In this document: in pieces, positions 46,401 through 47,816 of the stretch
Layout of the letters: every line of letters starts with the position of its first letter
Position numbering within the stretch: position 1 is the stretch's first letter
Assembly: GCA_035222895.1 (NCBI GenBank)
Contig: JAVYIG010000601.1
Span: 186,001-250,000 of the forward strand
Length of the DNA: 64,000 bases
Reading direction: 5' to 3'
Origin: Strongylocentrotus droebachiensis
Lineage: Eukaryota; Echinodermata; Echinoidea; Camarodonta; Strongylocentrotidae
Program-made: the position numbers and the translations under genes
Notes under the pieces: generated by a model
What the model saw: the letters and a program-made list of their open reading frames with translations, nothing else
What the model was told of the DNA's origin: nothing
Databases searched by the model: none

Positions 46401-47816
46401 GCGAATATTACAGCATTTACAGTAGCCGGCATAGCAATTTGTTTATGAATAGAAAGATATCATTTTAGTTGGTCTGTTTGTGGGTATGAATATTAATATA
46501 TTTGATGTCATCTGGTATACTCTGATTAGTGACACTGAGTTCCCATTTCCTTGTCTCTCAAAGGTATAATGGTATGAGAAACTTACAATGTTACATATTT
46601 ATGTGTCATATAACATTAGAATTGAAAATTATATGAATTAATCATTAGTCTGTTAGAAATACAGATCTGTATAGTTTGATATTTGAGAATGACTTCTCAT
46701 CTCGTTATCTCTTTCAGCAGGGTATGCGAACTCCTCAGGCTCGCACCCCACAGGTAAACAGGACCCCCCAGATCAACCCCGCCCGTACCCCTACCATGGG
46801 GGGCACGCCCCAGGGCACACCCCAGTACCAGTCTCGTACCACTCCCCGCCAGTCATGGGGTGGGAGCACACCTACAGGTACCTCACATCAGCAGCAGCAG
46901 CCCTCACAGAGGCAGCAGCCCTCACAGCAGCAGCAGCAGGTGGTGCCCCAGAGGAGCGCTGGAAGGACCCCACAGAGGTATGAATACTCACCCATCTTTG
47001 TTTAAATTGTCACGTTACATTTATGAGGTTGTTGCCTGGGTGGAATTCAATTTAATGGTATCTTTCCAGTGATGTGCATATCATTAAAGATGTTTAGTTA
47101 AGGCTGCAACCAACCAAAAAATTAAAAGCATGTTATATGCAATGCAACAAAATAAAGGTAAATTTGAGTTCTGGTCATACGATTGCATTGTGAAAGAAAT
47201 GGTGTTGAAACGATCAGAAAAAGTTGATCTTCTAGCATATAAGAATTGGTGTGCACTGTATGGTTCTGGAATCATCAAAATGATAAGAAATTTGGCCCAG
47301 TCTTGGTAAAGTAACAAGCACTGTACACAAAACCGGGCCTCATTTTTAAGCTGTTACTTATCATATTTAGAATATGAAGGCATTTGAAGAGCCATGCTTT
47401 TTAGGGAACATTTTTTCTCTGATGTTTTTCCACACTTGCATAATAGCAATGAAAAAGCTCACAAATTATTCTTCACCTCTCCCCAGAACTCAACCTTCTC
47501 TTTAAAAGATGAATACAACTACAATTTTGTTTTCCCTTTACTTTGCAGGAGTAGTGGTAGCAGCAGTGCCCGTGAAATGCCCCGTGAAATGCCACGTGAA
47601 ATGCCCCGTGAAATGCCACGTGAAAGTCCACGTCCCTCAGCCAAAGTGGACTGGGCCCAGCAAGCTGCCCTGTGGGCCAAACAACGCCAGCAGACCATGC
47701 GAAGCCCAGCACCCAGTCCCGCCCTACATGAACCAAGCCCCATGTCCATCTCAAACACCCCTGCACCCAGCCAGGGAGGTGGGGATTCAACACCCCTCAT
47801 TGATGAAGAGATTTGA
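10278..47816 (+). CDS. SUPT6H: SPT6, transcription elongation factor and histone chaperone (37 coding exons)
   Basis: Join: 10278-10368, 12136-12237, 12940-13010, 14013-14171, 16524-16599, 17248-17332, 17552-17657, 18236-18334, 19484-19570, 22098-22199, 23416-23532, 23936-24025, 24913-25061, 25782-26425, 27057-27186, 28127-28277, 29623-29777, 30293-30491, 31247-31389, 32096-32290, 33356-33491, 34176-34313, 35422-35589, 36492-36619, 37357-37567, 38519-38666, 39275-39423, 40288-40428, 41078-41276, 41866-41981, 42438-42560, 43322-43520, 44244-44396, 45154-45231, 45944-46158, 46718-46977, 47549-47816. All phases agree, giving 5,781 nt and 1,926 residues (human about 1,726; much of the excess is an acidic insert in exon 14). 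SPT6 travels with RNA polymerase II, binds histones and IWS1, and its tandem SH2 reads the phosphorylated RPB1 linker. Visible in order: acidic N-terminus (1-265), IWS1-binding motif (~197-215), Tex-like helical core (~290-900), YqgF-like domain (~903-1075), HhH (~1076-1175), DLD-type region with CPFC (~1175-1343), S1 (~1344-1410), tandem SH2 (~1457-1653; Arg1491 is the phosphate-binding position) and a TP/Q-rich tail. Similarity to human SUPT6H is clear across the core. Confidence 0.97.
10990..12013. mobile_element. ~1 kb non-autonomous DNA element with GGGTGTCTGA ends, containing a long palindrome
   Basis: AGTAGGGTGTCTGA at the left mirrors TCAGACACCCTAGT at the right, with TA (or TAGTA) flanking both sides. 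A lone end of the family is at 42178-42195. The middle (11517-11666) is a nearly perfect palindrome. No transposase frame. It lies in intron 1. Confidence 0.65.
11517..11666. repeat. near-perfect 150 bp palindrome
   Basis: Arms of 75 bases meet without a spacer at 11591/11592 (GAGACAACG|TTGTCTC region; TTATAGTCAATGGCAATATC against GATATTGCCATTGACTATAA). I see one mismatch (GGCCGTT against AACTGCC). Imperfect similarity extends further on both sides. Confidence 0.9.
12136..12237 (+). CDS. SUPT6H: SUPT6H exon 2 (aa 31-64)
   Basis: Acceptor CTCAG; encodes [17 protein letters not shown] then the basic GRKKKRKHR block (candidate nuclear localisation signal). Donor AGAG|GTGGGT, phase 1. A second GT four bases downstream would break the frame. 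Confidence 0.9.
12421..12930. other. rest of intron 2, no feature seen
   Basis: AT-rich intronic sequence with (AT)n runs near 12600-12630 leading to the exon 3 acceptor. Nothing coding or repeated in the window recognised. Confidence 0.4.
12940..13010 (+). CDS. SUPT6H: SUPT6H exon 3 (aa 65-88)
   Basis: Encodes [20 protein letters not shown], a conserved SPT6 block. The acceptor is a CAGCAG tandem, so the exon can also start at 12937, adding one Ala in frame. Donor GAGAGG|GTGAGT, phase 0. Confidence 0.93.
13320..13950 (+). repeat. interspersed repeat interrupted by a SINE
   Basis: Homologous to 27710-28020 outside 13389-13673. The shared ends are GTTAAATCTGAGATGCACGG and CAGAATCTGAGACAAAGTTA, the latter just ahead of the exon 4 acceptor region. 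No coding potential. Confidence 0.7.
13389..13673 (-). mobile_element. tRNA-derived SINE with (ATT)n tail
   Basis: On the minus strand the head reads TTGGCTCAGTCAGTAGAGCG (A box) and GTGGGTTCGAACCCCGG (B box, intact), with a TCACAAC anticodon-like loop. The body contains GCCGGGCTCACGATCAATTG and the tail is a ~30 bp (ATT) repeat. It sits inside the older repeat 13320-13950. The pol III boxes are well preserved, so it could still be transcribed. Confidence 0.8.
14013..14171 (+). CDS. SUPT6H: SUPT6H exon 4 (aa 89-141)
   Basis: Encodes [14 protein letters not shown]... and [15 protein letters not shown], matching KYRRVKK...AIAEEIFQDGEGEE of human SPT6. Donor GCT|GTAAGT, phase 0. Confidence 0.93.
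14240..15932. mobile_element. 1.7 kb foldback element with ~700 bp inverted arms and 8 bp TSD
   Basis: The left end TAGGCCTGAGTC is matched by the right end GACTCAAGCCTA, with GTGCAGAC directly repeated outside (14232-14239 and 15933-15940). The arms (about 14240-14965 and 15230-15932) pair along most of their length, for example TTTGTTTGGGTTCGTTCTGG on the right against its complement near 14850. An 8 bp duplication with TAGG-type ends fits a hAT-derived or Foldback element. No transposase is seen; the short open frames inside are not conserved-looking. It lies in intron 4. Confidence 0.85.
15973..16015. repeat. (ATC)n microsatellite
   Basis: Pure ATC/CAT triplet run of about 43 bases in intron 4, just outside the foldback element. 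Confidence 0.95.
16524..16599 (+). CDS. SUPT6H: SUPT6H exon 5 (aa 142-167), GC splice donor
   Basis: Encodes an acidic stretch [20 protein letters not shown] ending in SEEES. The donor is TCAG|GCATGT: only this GC site keeps the phase-1 junction that makes [12 protein letters not shown] with exon 6, as in human [12 protein letters not shown]. The nearest GT (16604) would shift the frame. Confidence 0.88.
16628..16787. mobile_element. TA-flanked MITE, CAGTCAAACCTGTCTATAAAG family (copy 1)
   Basis: Ends read TA-CAATCAAACCTGTC and CAGGTTTGACTG-TA, with internal AGACAGGTGGTCTTT blocks. It starts 28 bp after the GC donor of exon 5. Further copies lie near 25556-25735, 32788-32935 and 36637-37089. 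TA and CAGT/ACTG ends suggest a Tc1/mariner origin. Confidence 0.65.
17248..17332 (+). CDS. SUPT6H: SUPT6H exon 6 (aa 167-195)
   Basis: Encodes [20 protein letters not shown]...HRYTDS, aligned with [20 protein letters not shown] of human SPT6. Acceptor CTTGCAG, donor GACTC|GTAAGT, phase 2. Confidence 0.94.
17552..17657 (+). CDS. SUPT6H: SUPT6H exon 7 (aa 195-230), IWS1-binding motif
   Basis: Encodes [20 protein letters not shown], nearly identical to the human [20 protein letters not shown] segment that binds IWS1/Spn1. Acidic tail follows. Donor GAG|GTAGCT is weak, phase 0. Confidence 0.95.
17928..18127 (+). repeat. interspersed repeat, LINE 3'-end-like (copy 2)
   Basis: Matches the repeat at 983-1213, including AGCATTTACGCTTACGACAT and the GATATGAAAAAATGGAAATA end. 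It lies in intron 7 in the same orientation. Confidence 0.6.
18236..18334 (+). CDS. SUPT6H: SUPT6H exon 8 (aa 231-263)
   Basis: Encodes [14 protein letters not shown] then the basic [19 protein letters not shown], matching human PKKTTKKRVSRRSIFE. Acceptor TTTAG, donor GAG|GTAAGG, phase 0. Confidence 0.94.
18840..19441 (+). mobile_element. 5'-truncated L2/CR1-type LINE, reverse transcriptase C-terminus
   Basis: An open frame (18842-19300) carries [55 protein letters not shown] and [17 protein letters not shown], the well-known C-terminal signature of L2/CR1-clade reverse transcriptases. The 3' part reads GCGCTATATAAATTTATTAT and ends in (ATT)n, the expected tail. Only the last ~150 residues are present and there is no endonuclease. 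The frame is intact, so the insertion may be young; it lies in intron 8 in sense orientation. Confidence 0.85.
19484..19570 (+). CDS. SUPT6H: SUPT6H exon 9 (aa 264-292)
   Basis: Encodes [20 protein letters not shown] and ADIPERFM, matching [29 protein letters not shown]. Donor ATG|GTGAGT, phase 0. Confidence 0.96.
19735..19935 (+). mobile_element. tRNA-derived SINE-like repeat
   Basis: A B-box-like GGGTCGAATCTC follows a degenerate head (GTGGTGTGGTGGCATTGTGG), then GGCAAGACATTAATGCACAT and CACCCAGGTGTAAATGGGTA. The same body (GGCAAGACA...TTTGCCACACTTGACCCAGG) recurs at 21826-22078, which ends in an ATT-repeat tail. Confidence 0.55.
20431..20690. mobile_element. MITE, GGGGTGTTTCACAAAGA family, ACTAAGATC subfamily
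   Basis: GGTTTTCACAAAGACTAAGA opens the element, and the ATGGCAGGC...GCCTGCCAT and ATGCCACTG...CAGTGGCAT blocks are inverted. The right end is lost at the junction with the Helentron-like element that starts at ~20691. A fuller copy is at 39918-40213. Confidence 0.6.
20691..21667 (+). mobile_element. Helentron/Helitron-like non-autonomous element (copy A)
   Basis: The left end has a hairpin (TGCCTCCG...CGGAGGCA), then CCGTACGTACGT simple repeats, then about five ~150 bp tandem units. The right end has the palindrome GACTGCGCGCAGTC, followed 10 bp later by CTAG before T. A subterminal hairpin plus CTRR end is the Helitron 3' signature, and internal minisatellites are typical of Helentron-associated elements. 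Copy B at 55335-56485 has the same ends in opposite orientation. Each unit carries AGGTCA direct repeats. No Rep/helicase is present. Confidence 0.7.
21826..22078 (+). mobile_element. tRNA-derived SINE-like repeat with ATT tail
   Basis: B-box-like GTTCGAGTCC, then TTTGCCACACTTGACCCAGG, ATAGGTACCTGGCAGGT, GAGCGCTATA and an (ATT)n tail. It lies in intron 9, ending 20 bp before the exon 10 acceptor. Confidence 0.6.
22098..22199 (+). CDS. SUPT6H: SUPT6H exon 10 (aa 293-326)
   Basis: Encodes [20 protein letters not shown] then [14 protein letters not shown], matching [20 protein letters not shown]. Donor CAG|GTACAC, phase 0. Start of the helical Tex-like core. Confidence 0.96.
22257..22572. mobile_element. 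foldback MITE, CAGGGGGGTGTTTCACAAAG family
   Basis: CAGGGGGGTGTTTCACAAAG at the left is mirrored by CTTTGTGAAACACCCCCCTG at the right, with inner inverted blocks (AACTTATCTCTAAGTTGGAC against GTCCAACTTAGAGATAAGTT). Other copies: 25074-25370 and 35072-35383. Confidence 0.8.
22573..23415. other. rest of intron 10, no feature seen
   Basis: AT-rich intronic sequence up to the acceptor CACTTGTAG of exon 11. No repeat shared within the window and no coding sequence was recognised. Confidence 0.4.
23416..23532 (+). CDS. SUPT6H: SUPT6H exon 11 (aa 327-365)
   Basis: Encodes [20 protein letters not shown] then [19 protein letters not shown]; the last part matches [18 protein letters not shown] of human SPT6. 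Donor GAG|GTAATA, phase 0. Confidence 0.96.
23936..24025 (+). CDS. SUPT6H: SUPT6H exon 12 (aa 366-395)
   Basis: Encodes [20 protein letters not shown], almost identical to human. Donor AAG|GTGAGG, phase 0. Confidence 0.97.
24450..24845. mobile_element. tRNA-derived SINE cluster, inverted copies
   Basis: At 24574-24650 there is a tRNA-like head with A box TAGCTCAGTTGG and B box GGTTTGAAACC, followed by a body ending GCTTTCTTAGCAGTC near 24766. At 24451-24560 the same body lies inverted (GACTGCTTAGAAAGC...ACTTGGTAAGGAGGATTAA). A minus-strand tRNA-like head is at 24783-24845. The anticodon stem of the plus copy does not pair well, so this is a SINE, not a working tRNA gene. It lies in intron 12. 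Confidence 0.65.
24913..25061 (+). CDS. SUPT6H: SUPT6H exon 13 (aa 396-445)
   Basis: Encodes [20 protein letters not shown] and a [11 protein letters not shown] end, matching [20 protein letters not shown]. Donor GAAAG|GTAAGC, phase 2. A MITE begins 13 bp after the exon. Confidence 0.96.
25074..25370. mobile_element. foldback MITE, CAGGGGGGTGTTTCA family
   Basis: CCAGGGGGGTGTTTCA left end and TTTGTGAAACATCCCCCTG right end, with internal TCTAAGTTGGA / TCCAACTTAGA inversion. It is inserted just beyond the exon 13 donor and abuts a second foldback at 25368. Confidence 0.75.
25368..25521. mobile_element. foldback MITE, TTTCACAAAGT...TTGTGAAATGGGGCCC family (copy 1)
   Basis: TTTCACAAAG at the left mirrors TTTTGTGAAATGGGGCCC at the right. 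The inner block ACAAATCTGCTGATAACCAA also occurs, inverted, in the copy at 28382-28503. Confidence 0.7.
25556..25735. mobile_element. degenerate CAGTCAAACCTGTC-family MITE
   Basis: Contains AACCTGTTTTAGCGACCACC and CTATAAAGACCACATTTTGT blocks shared with 32788-32935 and 36637-37089, but the outer ends are decayed. Confidence 0.5.
25782..26425 (+). CDS. SUPT6H: SUPT6H exon 14 (aa 445-660), large acidic insert
   Basis: Begins [20 protein letters not shown], matching [20 protein letters not shown], and ends [19 protein letters not shown], matching LKQASRRDMYTICQSAGL. Between (about 25903-26360) there are ~150 residues, a basic stretch then a Glu/Asp/Lys-rich run, where human SPT6 has about 35. 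It is the longest exon by far. Donor CTCA|GTAAGT, phase 1. The length suggests triplet-repeat expansion inside a disordered linker. Confidence 0.94.
26486..26580. mobile_element. foldback MITE, GGGCGTTGCAAGAAAGTTG family (copy 1)
   Basis: AGGGCGTTGCAAGAAA at the left is the reverse complement of TTTTCTTGCAACGCCCC at the right, with TTGCAATCAATTG repeats between. A second copy is at 26693-26807. Confidence 0.75.
26693..26807. mobile_element. foldback MITE, GGGCGTTGCAAGAAAGTTG family (copy 2)
   Basis: ATGGGGCTTGCAAGAAAGTT at the left mirrors AACTTTCTTGCAACGCCCCA at the right, ~110 bp after copy 1. The two may be parts of a local duplication in intron 14. Confidence 0.75.
27057..27186 (+). CDS. 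SUPT6H: SUPT6H exon 15 (aa 660-703)
   Basis: Encodes [20 protein letters not shown], identical over most residues to human. Acceptor CATCAG, donor TCAAG|GTAAAT, phase 2. Confidence 0.97.
27710..28020 (+). repeat. interspersed repeat, copy without SINE
   Basis: GTTAAATCTGAGATGCATGG, GTGTTATCAGTGTCTGTGAT, TTTGGTTTTGATTTCCAATC and CAGAATCTGAGACAAAGTTA are shared in order with 13320-13950. In that copy a SINE is inserted after TGATATGGT. This copy ends ~110 bp before exon 16. Confidence 0.7.
28127..28277 (+). CDS. SUPT6H: SUPT6H exon 16 (aa 703-753)
   Basis: Encodes [20 protein letters not shown] and the [12 protein letters not shown] end, matching [19 protein letters not shown] and LNITPTKKGRK. 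Donor AAG|GTTTGT is weak, phase 0. A partial copy lies at 28572-28658. Confidence 0.96.
28382..28503. mobile_element. foldback MITE, TTTCACAAA...TTTGTGAAA family (copy 2)
   Basis: CAGGGCCCCATTTCACAAAA at the left mirrors TTTGTGAAACCGGTCCCTG at the right. Inner sequence GGTTATCAGCAGATTTGTC is the inverse of the copy at 25368-25521. Confidence 0.7.
28572..28658 (+). pseudogene. partial duplicate of SUPT6H exon 16 in intron 16
   Basis: These 87 bases match the last 87 bases of exon 16 (28191-28277) at 80 positions with no gap, keep the frame (29 codons) and end at a possible donor AAG|GTGGGA. Four of the seven changes are synonymous; the others are Pro to Leu, Gln to His and Thr to Ala. The first ~64 bases of the exon and its acceptor are absent. 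It is either a recent decaying duplicate or an alternative exon. Confidence 0.85.
29493..29573. mobile_element. short foldback MITE, ACCGTGTATAAACCGCAC ends
   Basis: TACCGTGTATAAACCGCAC at the left mirrors GTGCGGTTTATACACCGTT at the right. It lies ~50 bp before exon 17. Confidence 0.6.
29623..29777 (+). CDS. SUPT6H: SUPT6H exon 17 (aa 754-805)
   Basis: Encodes [20 protein letters not shown], then [15 protein letters not shown]; matches [20 protein letters not shown]. Donor ACAAG|GTTGGT, phase 2. Confidence 0.95.
30293..30491 (+). CDS. SUPT6H: SUPT6H exon 18 (aa 805-871)
   Basis: Encodes [20 protein letters not shown] and [19 protein letters not shown], matching [20 protein letters not shown] and MAKELKNKLLAEAKEYVIK. 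Donor AAG|GTCAGT, phase 0. Confidence 0.97.
31247..31389 (+). CDS. SUPT6H: SUPT6H exon 19 (aa 872-919)
   Basis: Encodes [20 protein letters not shown], the acidic [11 protein letters not shown], and [13 protein letters not shown], the first strand of the YqgF-like domain. Human has KLYNWLRVAPYRPDQQ...GIRVLGIAFS. Donor GACAT|GTAAGT, phase 2. Fragments of this exon and its flank recur at 31499-31668. Confidence 0.95.
31499..31668 (+). pseudogene. decayed duplicate of the exon 19 end and its flanking intron
   Basis: GGGCAAGTGTGAGATGGATG and GTAAGTCGTAATG repeat the intron just after exon 19 (GGGCAGCTGTGATATGGATG, GTAAGTCACCCC). At ~31597-31668 ATATGGATGGAAACAGCAGG and CCTTCACAAGTG repeat the exon itself, with deletions and stops. 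Confidence 0.7.
31875..32069 (+). mobile_element. TTAA-flanked MITE (copy 1)
   Basis: TTAA-AGCCTGTCTGCACTAG at the left and TAGTGCAGTAGGGCT-TTAA at the right: inverted ends with a TTAA at each border, ~195 bp. It ends 27 bp before exon 20. Four other copies are in introns 23, 25 (two) and 34. TTAA target duplication is the hallmark of piggyBac-type transposition. Confidence 0.85.
32096..32290 (+). CDS. SUPT6H: SUPT6H exon 20 (aa 919-984), YqgF-like
   Basis: Encodes [20 protein letters not shown] and [11 protein letters not shown], matching [20 protein letters not shown] and KPHVVTVAGEN. SPT6 YqgF domains are thought to be nuclease-inactive. Donor GGAAA|GTGAGT, phase 2. Confidence 0.97.
32500..32600 (+). 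repeat. L2/CR1-type 3' tail fragment
   Basis: GTTAAGCGCTTAGGCACATC and GAGCGCTATATAAACACA, then an ATT repeat. A related tail is at 38998-39085 (AAGCGCTTAGAGACATTTGT, AAGCGCTATATAAAAATTAA). Confidence 0.55.
32788..32935. mobile_element. CAGTCAAACCTGTC-family MITE (decayed copy)
   Basis: TTTAGCGACCACCTGTCTAC and GGGTGGTCTTTATAGACAGA are inverted relative to each other, ending in TTTTACTGTA. Confidence 0.6.
33356..33491 (+). CDS. SUPT6H: SUPT6H exon 21 (aa 984-1029)
   Basis: Encodes [20 protein letters not shown] and [19 protein letters not shown], matching MLIEDVKRIVHELDQGQQL and VELVDNELAILYMNSKKSE. Acceptor ACGCAG, donor GAG|GTAAGA, phase 0. Confidence 0.96.
33946..34123 (+). pseudogene. 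decayed tandem duplicate of SUPT6H exon 22 with its flank
   Basis: A 178 bp unit starting AGTATTTGATTTGAACAAGT is repeated at 34124 (AGTATTTGATATGAAGGAGT), which leads into the real exon 22. Its acceptor-like CTGTCAG ends at 33997; the following frame keeps RDY, PPL, AVSIA, RLQNPL and EVS against RDYPPLL...[16 protein letters not shown] 2-base insertion near 34080 then breaks the frame and no exon-like donor remains. Confidence 0.85.
34176..34313 (+). CDS. SUPT6H: SUPT6H exon 22 (aa 1030-1075)
   Basis: Encodes [20 protein letters not shown] and [13 protein letters not shown], nearly identical to human. Donor CAG|GTATCT, phase 0. Confidence 0.97.
34388..34500 (+). repeat. GT-run interspersed repeat (copy 2)
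   Basis: Same block as 2006-2130: TTTTTACAGACGTGTATCAA followed by TTTACGTCTGGGGACCGACC and CATCCAAAAGACGTGACTCA. Confidence 0.6.
35072..35383. mobile_element. foldback MITE, GGGTGTTTCACAAAGATCC family
   Basis: GGAGGGTGTTTCACAAAGAT at the left mirrors ATCTTTGTGAACCACCCCCC at the right. Close to the copy at 22257-22572, including GAACTTATCTCTAAGTTGGA. Confidence 0.8.
35422..35589 (+). CDS. SUPT6H: SUPT6H exon 23 (aa 1076-1131), HhH region
   Basis: Encodes [20 protein letters not shown] and [14 protein letters not shown], matching [20 protein letters not shown] and [14 protein letters not shown]; the GLGPRKG turn is the helix-hairpin-helix hallmark of Tex/SPT6. Donor CAGG|GTAAGT, phase 0. Confidence 0.98.
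36167..36361 (+). mobile_element. TTAA-flanked MITE (copy 2)
   Basis: TTAA-AGCTTATCTGCCGTAG and GTAGTGCAGTGGGCC-TTTAA borders; the inner CAGCTCTCAGTTAACATAAG and ACCGATTAGGCATTGTTTG are shared by all copies. Confidence 0.8.
36492..36619 (+). CDS. SUPT6H: SUPT6H exon 24 (aa 1132-1174)
   Basis: Encodes [20 protein letters not shown] and [20 protein letters not shown], matching ILKQNNTRLESRTQLVTMC and [18 protein letters not shown]. Donor GATGG|GTGAGA, phase 2. Its last ~30 bases and donor recur twice downstream. Confidence 0.96.
36637..37089. mobile_element. composite CAGTCAAACCTGTC-family MITE with duplicated exon 24 ends
   Basis: It starts TA-CAGTCAAACC and ends GGTTTGACTG-TA. Inside, the exon 24 end (GATACTGCTTCTGC(A/T)GGAGATG) with donor GTAAGA recurs at ~36724-36753 and ~36870-36893, each followed by the CAGTCAAAC MITE start. 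So the exon tail plus MITE start was tandemly copied, spacing 133 and 140 bp. Confidence 0.75.
37357..37567 (+). CDS. SUPT6H: SUPT6H exon 25 (aa 1174-1244), GC splice donor
   Basis: Encodes [20 protein letters not shown] and [16 protein letters not shown], near-identical to human. The donor is CAG|GCAAGT: it gives the ERQ-GYG junction (phase 0) seen in human ERQGYGDKHITLYD. The GT four bases on would shift the frame. Confidence 0.95.
37774..37969 (-). mobile_element. TTAA-flanked MITE (copy 3)
   Basis: Opposite orientation to copies 1 and 2. TTAA-AGCGGGACTGCATAAC at the left, GTGCAGATAGGCT-TTAA at the right. Confidence 0.8.
38266..38460 (+). mobile_element. TTAA-flanked MITE (copy 4)
   Basis: TTAA-AGCCTGTCTGCACTAG and TAGTGCAGTGGGGCT-TTAA; close to copy 1. 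It ends ~58 bp before exon 26. Confidence 0.85.
38519..38666 (+). CDS. SUPT6H: SUPT6H exon 26 (aa 1245-1294)
   Basis: Encodes [20 protein letters not shown] and [13 protein letters not shown], matching [18 protein letters not shown] and [13 protein letters not shown]. Donor AGAG|GTGAGT, phase 1. Confidence 0.97.
38998..39085 (+). repeat. L2/CR1-type 3' tail fragment
   Basis: AAAGCGCTTAGAGACATTTG, AAGCGCTATATAAAAATTAA and (ATT)n, like the tail at 32500-32600. Confidence 0.55.
39275..39423 (+). CDS. SUPT6H: SUPT6H exon 27 (aa 1294-1343)
   Basis: Encodes [20 protein letters not shown] and [20 protein letters not shown], matching IICNVTGIAHRRPQGE and [17 protein letters not shown]. The CPFC pair is conserved. 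Donor GAG|GTAAAA, phase 0. Confidence 0.97.
39918..40213. mobile_element. foldback MITE, TTACAAAGACTAAGATCC subfamily
   Basis: CCTGGGGGTTGTTTTACAAA at the left mirrors TTTGTGAAACACCCCCTGG at the right; ATGGCAGGCCATTTATGCCA mirrors GGCATGAATGGCCTGCCAT. Same subfamily as 20431-20690. Confidence 0.75.
40288..40428 (+). CDS. SUPT6H: SUPT6H exon 28 (aa 1344-1390), S1 domain
   Basis: Encodes [20 protein letters not shown], then [16 protein letters not shown], the first half of the S1 RNA-binding fold (human RLDNGVTGFIPTKFLSD). Donor AAG|GTAAGA, phase 0. Confidence 0.97.
41078..41276 (+). CDS. SUPT6H: SUPT6H exon 29 (aa 1391-1457), S1 end
   Basis: Encodes [20 protein letters not shown] and [20 protein letters not shown], matching [20 protein letters not shown] and PKDTYYDFDAEAADHKQEE. 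The acceptor TTCTACACAG is preceded by an AAATC repeat. Donor CAGCA|GTAAGC, phase 1. Confidence 0.96.
41706..41804. mobile_element. TA-flanked MITE, CAGTAGGCTTACGG family (copy 2)
   Basis: TA-CAGTAGGCTTACGGTTGC and GCAACCGTAAGCCTACTG-TA: perfect 20-base inverted ends, 99 bp in total. It ends 61 bp before exon 30. Copy 1 is at 1620-1865. Confidence 0.85.
41866..41981 (+). CDS. SUPT6H: SUPT6H exon 30 (aa 1457-1495), first SH2
   Basis: Encodes [20 protein letters not shown] and [12 protein letters not shown], matching [20 protein letters not shown] and [11 protein letters not shown]. Arg1491 is the conserved SH2 beta-B arginine for phosphate binding. Donor AAG|GTAAAG, phase 0. Confidence 0.98.
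42211..42300 (+). repeat. GT-run interspersed repeat (copy 3)
   Basis: GTGTGTGTG then TTTTTACAGACGTGCATCAA, AACGTCTAGGACCGACC and CCATCCGAAAGACC, as at 2006 and 34388. It directly follows a short TTCAGACACCCTAGTAAT fragment at 42178-42195 that matches the end of the element at 10990-12013. Confidence 0.55.
42438..42560 (+). CDS. SUPT6H: SUPT6H exon 31 (aa 1496-1536), first SH2
   Basis: Encodes [20 protein letters not shown] and [14 protein letters not shown], matching [20 protein letters not shown] and NAFSLGATLWINSEE. The upstream intron end is a (TTTGA)n repeat up to the TAG acceptor. Donor GAG|GTATGT, phase 0. Confidence 0.97.
42769..43040. mobile_element. MITE, TAGGCCTCAACAAAAAAGAT ends
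   Basis: TAGGCCTCAACAAAAAAGAT at the left mirrors CATCTTTTTTTTTAGGCCTTA at the right, with TTGTA/TACAA continuing the inversion. A (GACC)n run sits near the right end. It lies in intron 31. Confidence 0.65.
43322..43520 (+). CDS. SUPT6H: SUPT6H exon 32 (aa 1537-1603), second SH2
   Basis: Encodes [20 protein letters not shown] and [16 protein letters not shown], matching [20 protein letters not shown] and PTFIPYFICACKELPG. Donor CCAG|GTACGA, phase 1. Confidence 0.98.
44049..44210. mobile_element. foldback MITE, GGGCCCCGTCTTATAAAGAG family
   Basis: GGGCCCCGTCTTATAAAGAG at the left mirrors CTCTTTATAAGACAGGGCC at the right. It ends ~33 bp before exon 33. A lone left end of the same family occurs at ~19935. 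Confidence 0.75.
44244..44396 (+). CDS. SUPT6H: SUPT6H exon 33 (aa 1603-1654), second SH2
   Basis: Encodes [20 protein letters not shown] and [15 protein letters not shown], matching [20 protein letters not shown] and LFRWFKDHYQDPVPG. Donor CCAG|GTAATT, phase 1. Confidence 0.98.
45154..45231 (+). CDS. SUPT6H: SUPT6H exon 34 (aa 1654-1680)
   Basis: Encodes [20 protein letters not shown], start of the TP-rich tail. Donor CAGA|GTAAGT, phase 1; a TTAA MITE begins 8 bp after the exon. Confidence 0.92.
45239..45403 (-). mobile_element. TTAA-flanked MITE (copy 5)
   Basis: TTAA-AGCCCCACTGTACTAC at the left and GTGCAGACAGGC-TTAA at the right, with an internal deletion against the other copies. It starts immediately after the GTAAGTA donor of exon 34. 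Confidence 0.75.
45944..46158 (+). CDS. SUPT6H: SUPT6H exon 35 (aa 1680-1751)
   Basis: Encodes many TP repeats ([20 protein letters not shown]) and [19 protein letters not shown]; human has SSQYGYGGSGG and SYTTPSQPITTP. Low-complexity tail. Donor CAG|GTGAGA, phase 0. Confidence 0.94.
46203..46424. mobile_element. TA-flanked MITE, CTGTAAATGCTGTTATTTTC ends
   Basis: TA-CTGTAAATGCTGTTATTT at the left mirrors ATATTACAGCATTTACAG-TA at the right. It lies in intron 35. Confidence 0.7.
46718..46977 (+). CDS. SUPT6H: SUPT6H exon 36 (aa 1752-1838)
   Basis: Encodes [20 protein letters not shown] and a Gln-rich run ([10 protein letters not shown]). The acceptor is CAGCAG, so a form starting at 46721 (one Gln shorter) is possible. 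Donor CAGAG|GTATGA, phase 2. Confidence 0.92.
47549..47816 (+). CDS. SUPT6H: SUPT6H exon 37 (aa 1838-1926), C-terminus and stop
   Basis: Begins with four EMPR units, then [20 protein letters not shown] and ends [14 protein letters not shown] (TGA 47814-47816). Human ends IDWGKMAEQW...PMSIAGDATPLLDEMDR. Acceptor CTTTGCAG. Confidence 0.95.
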
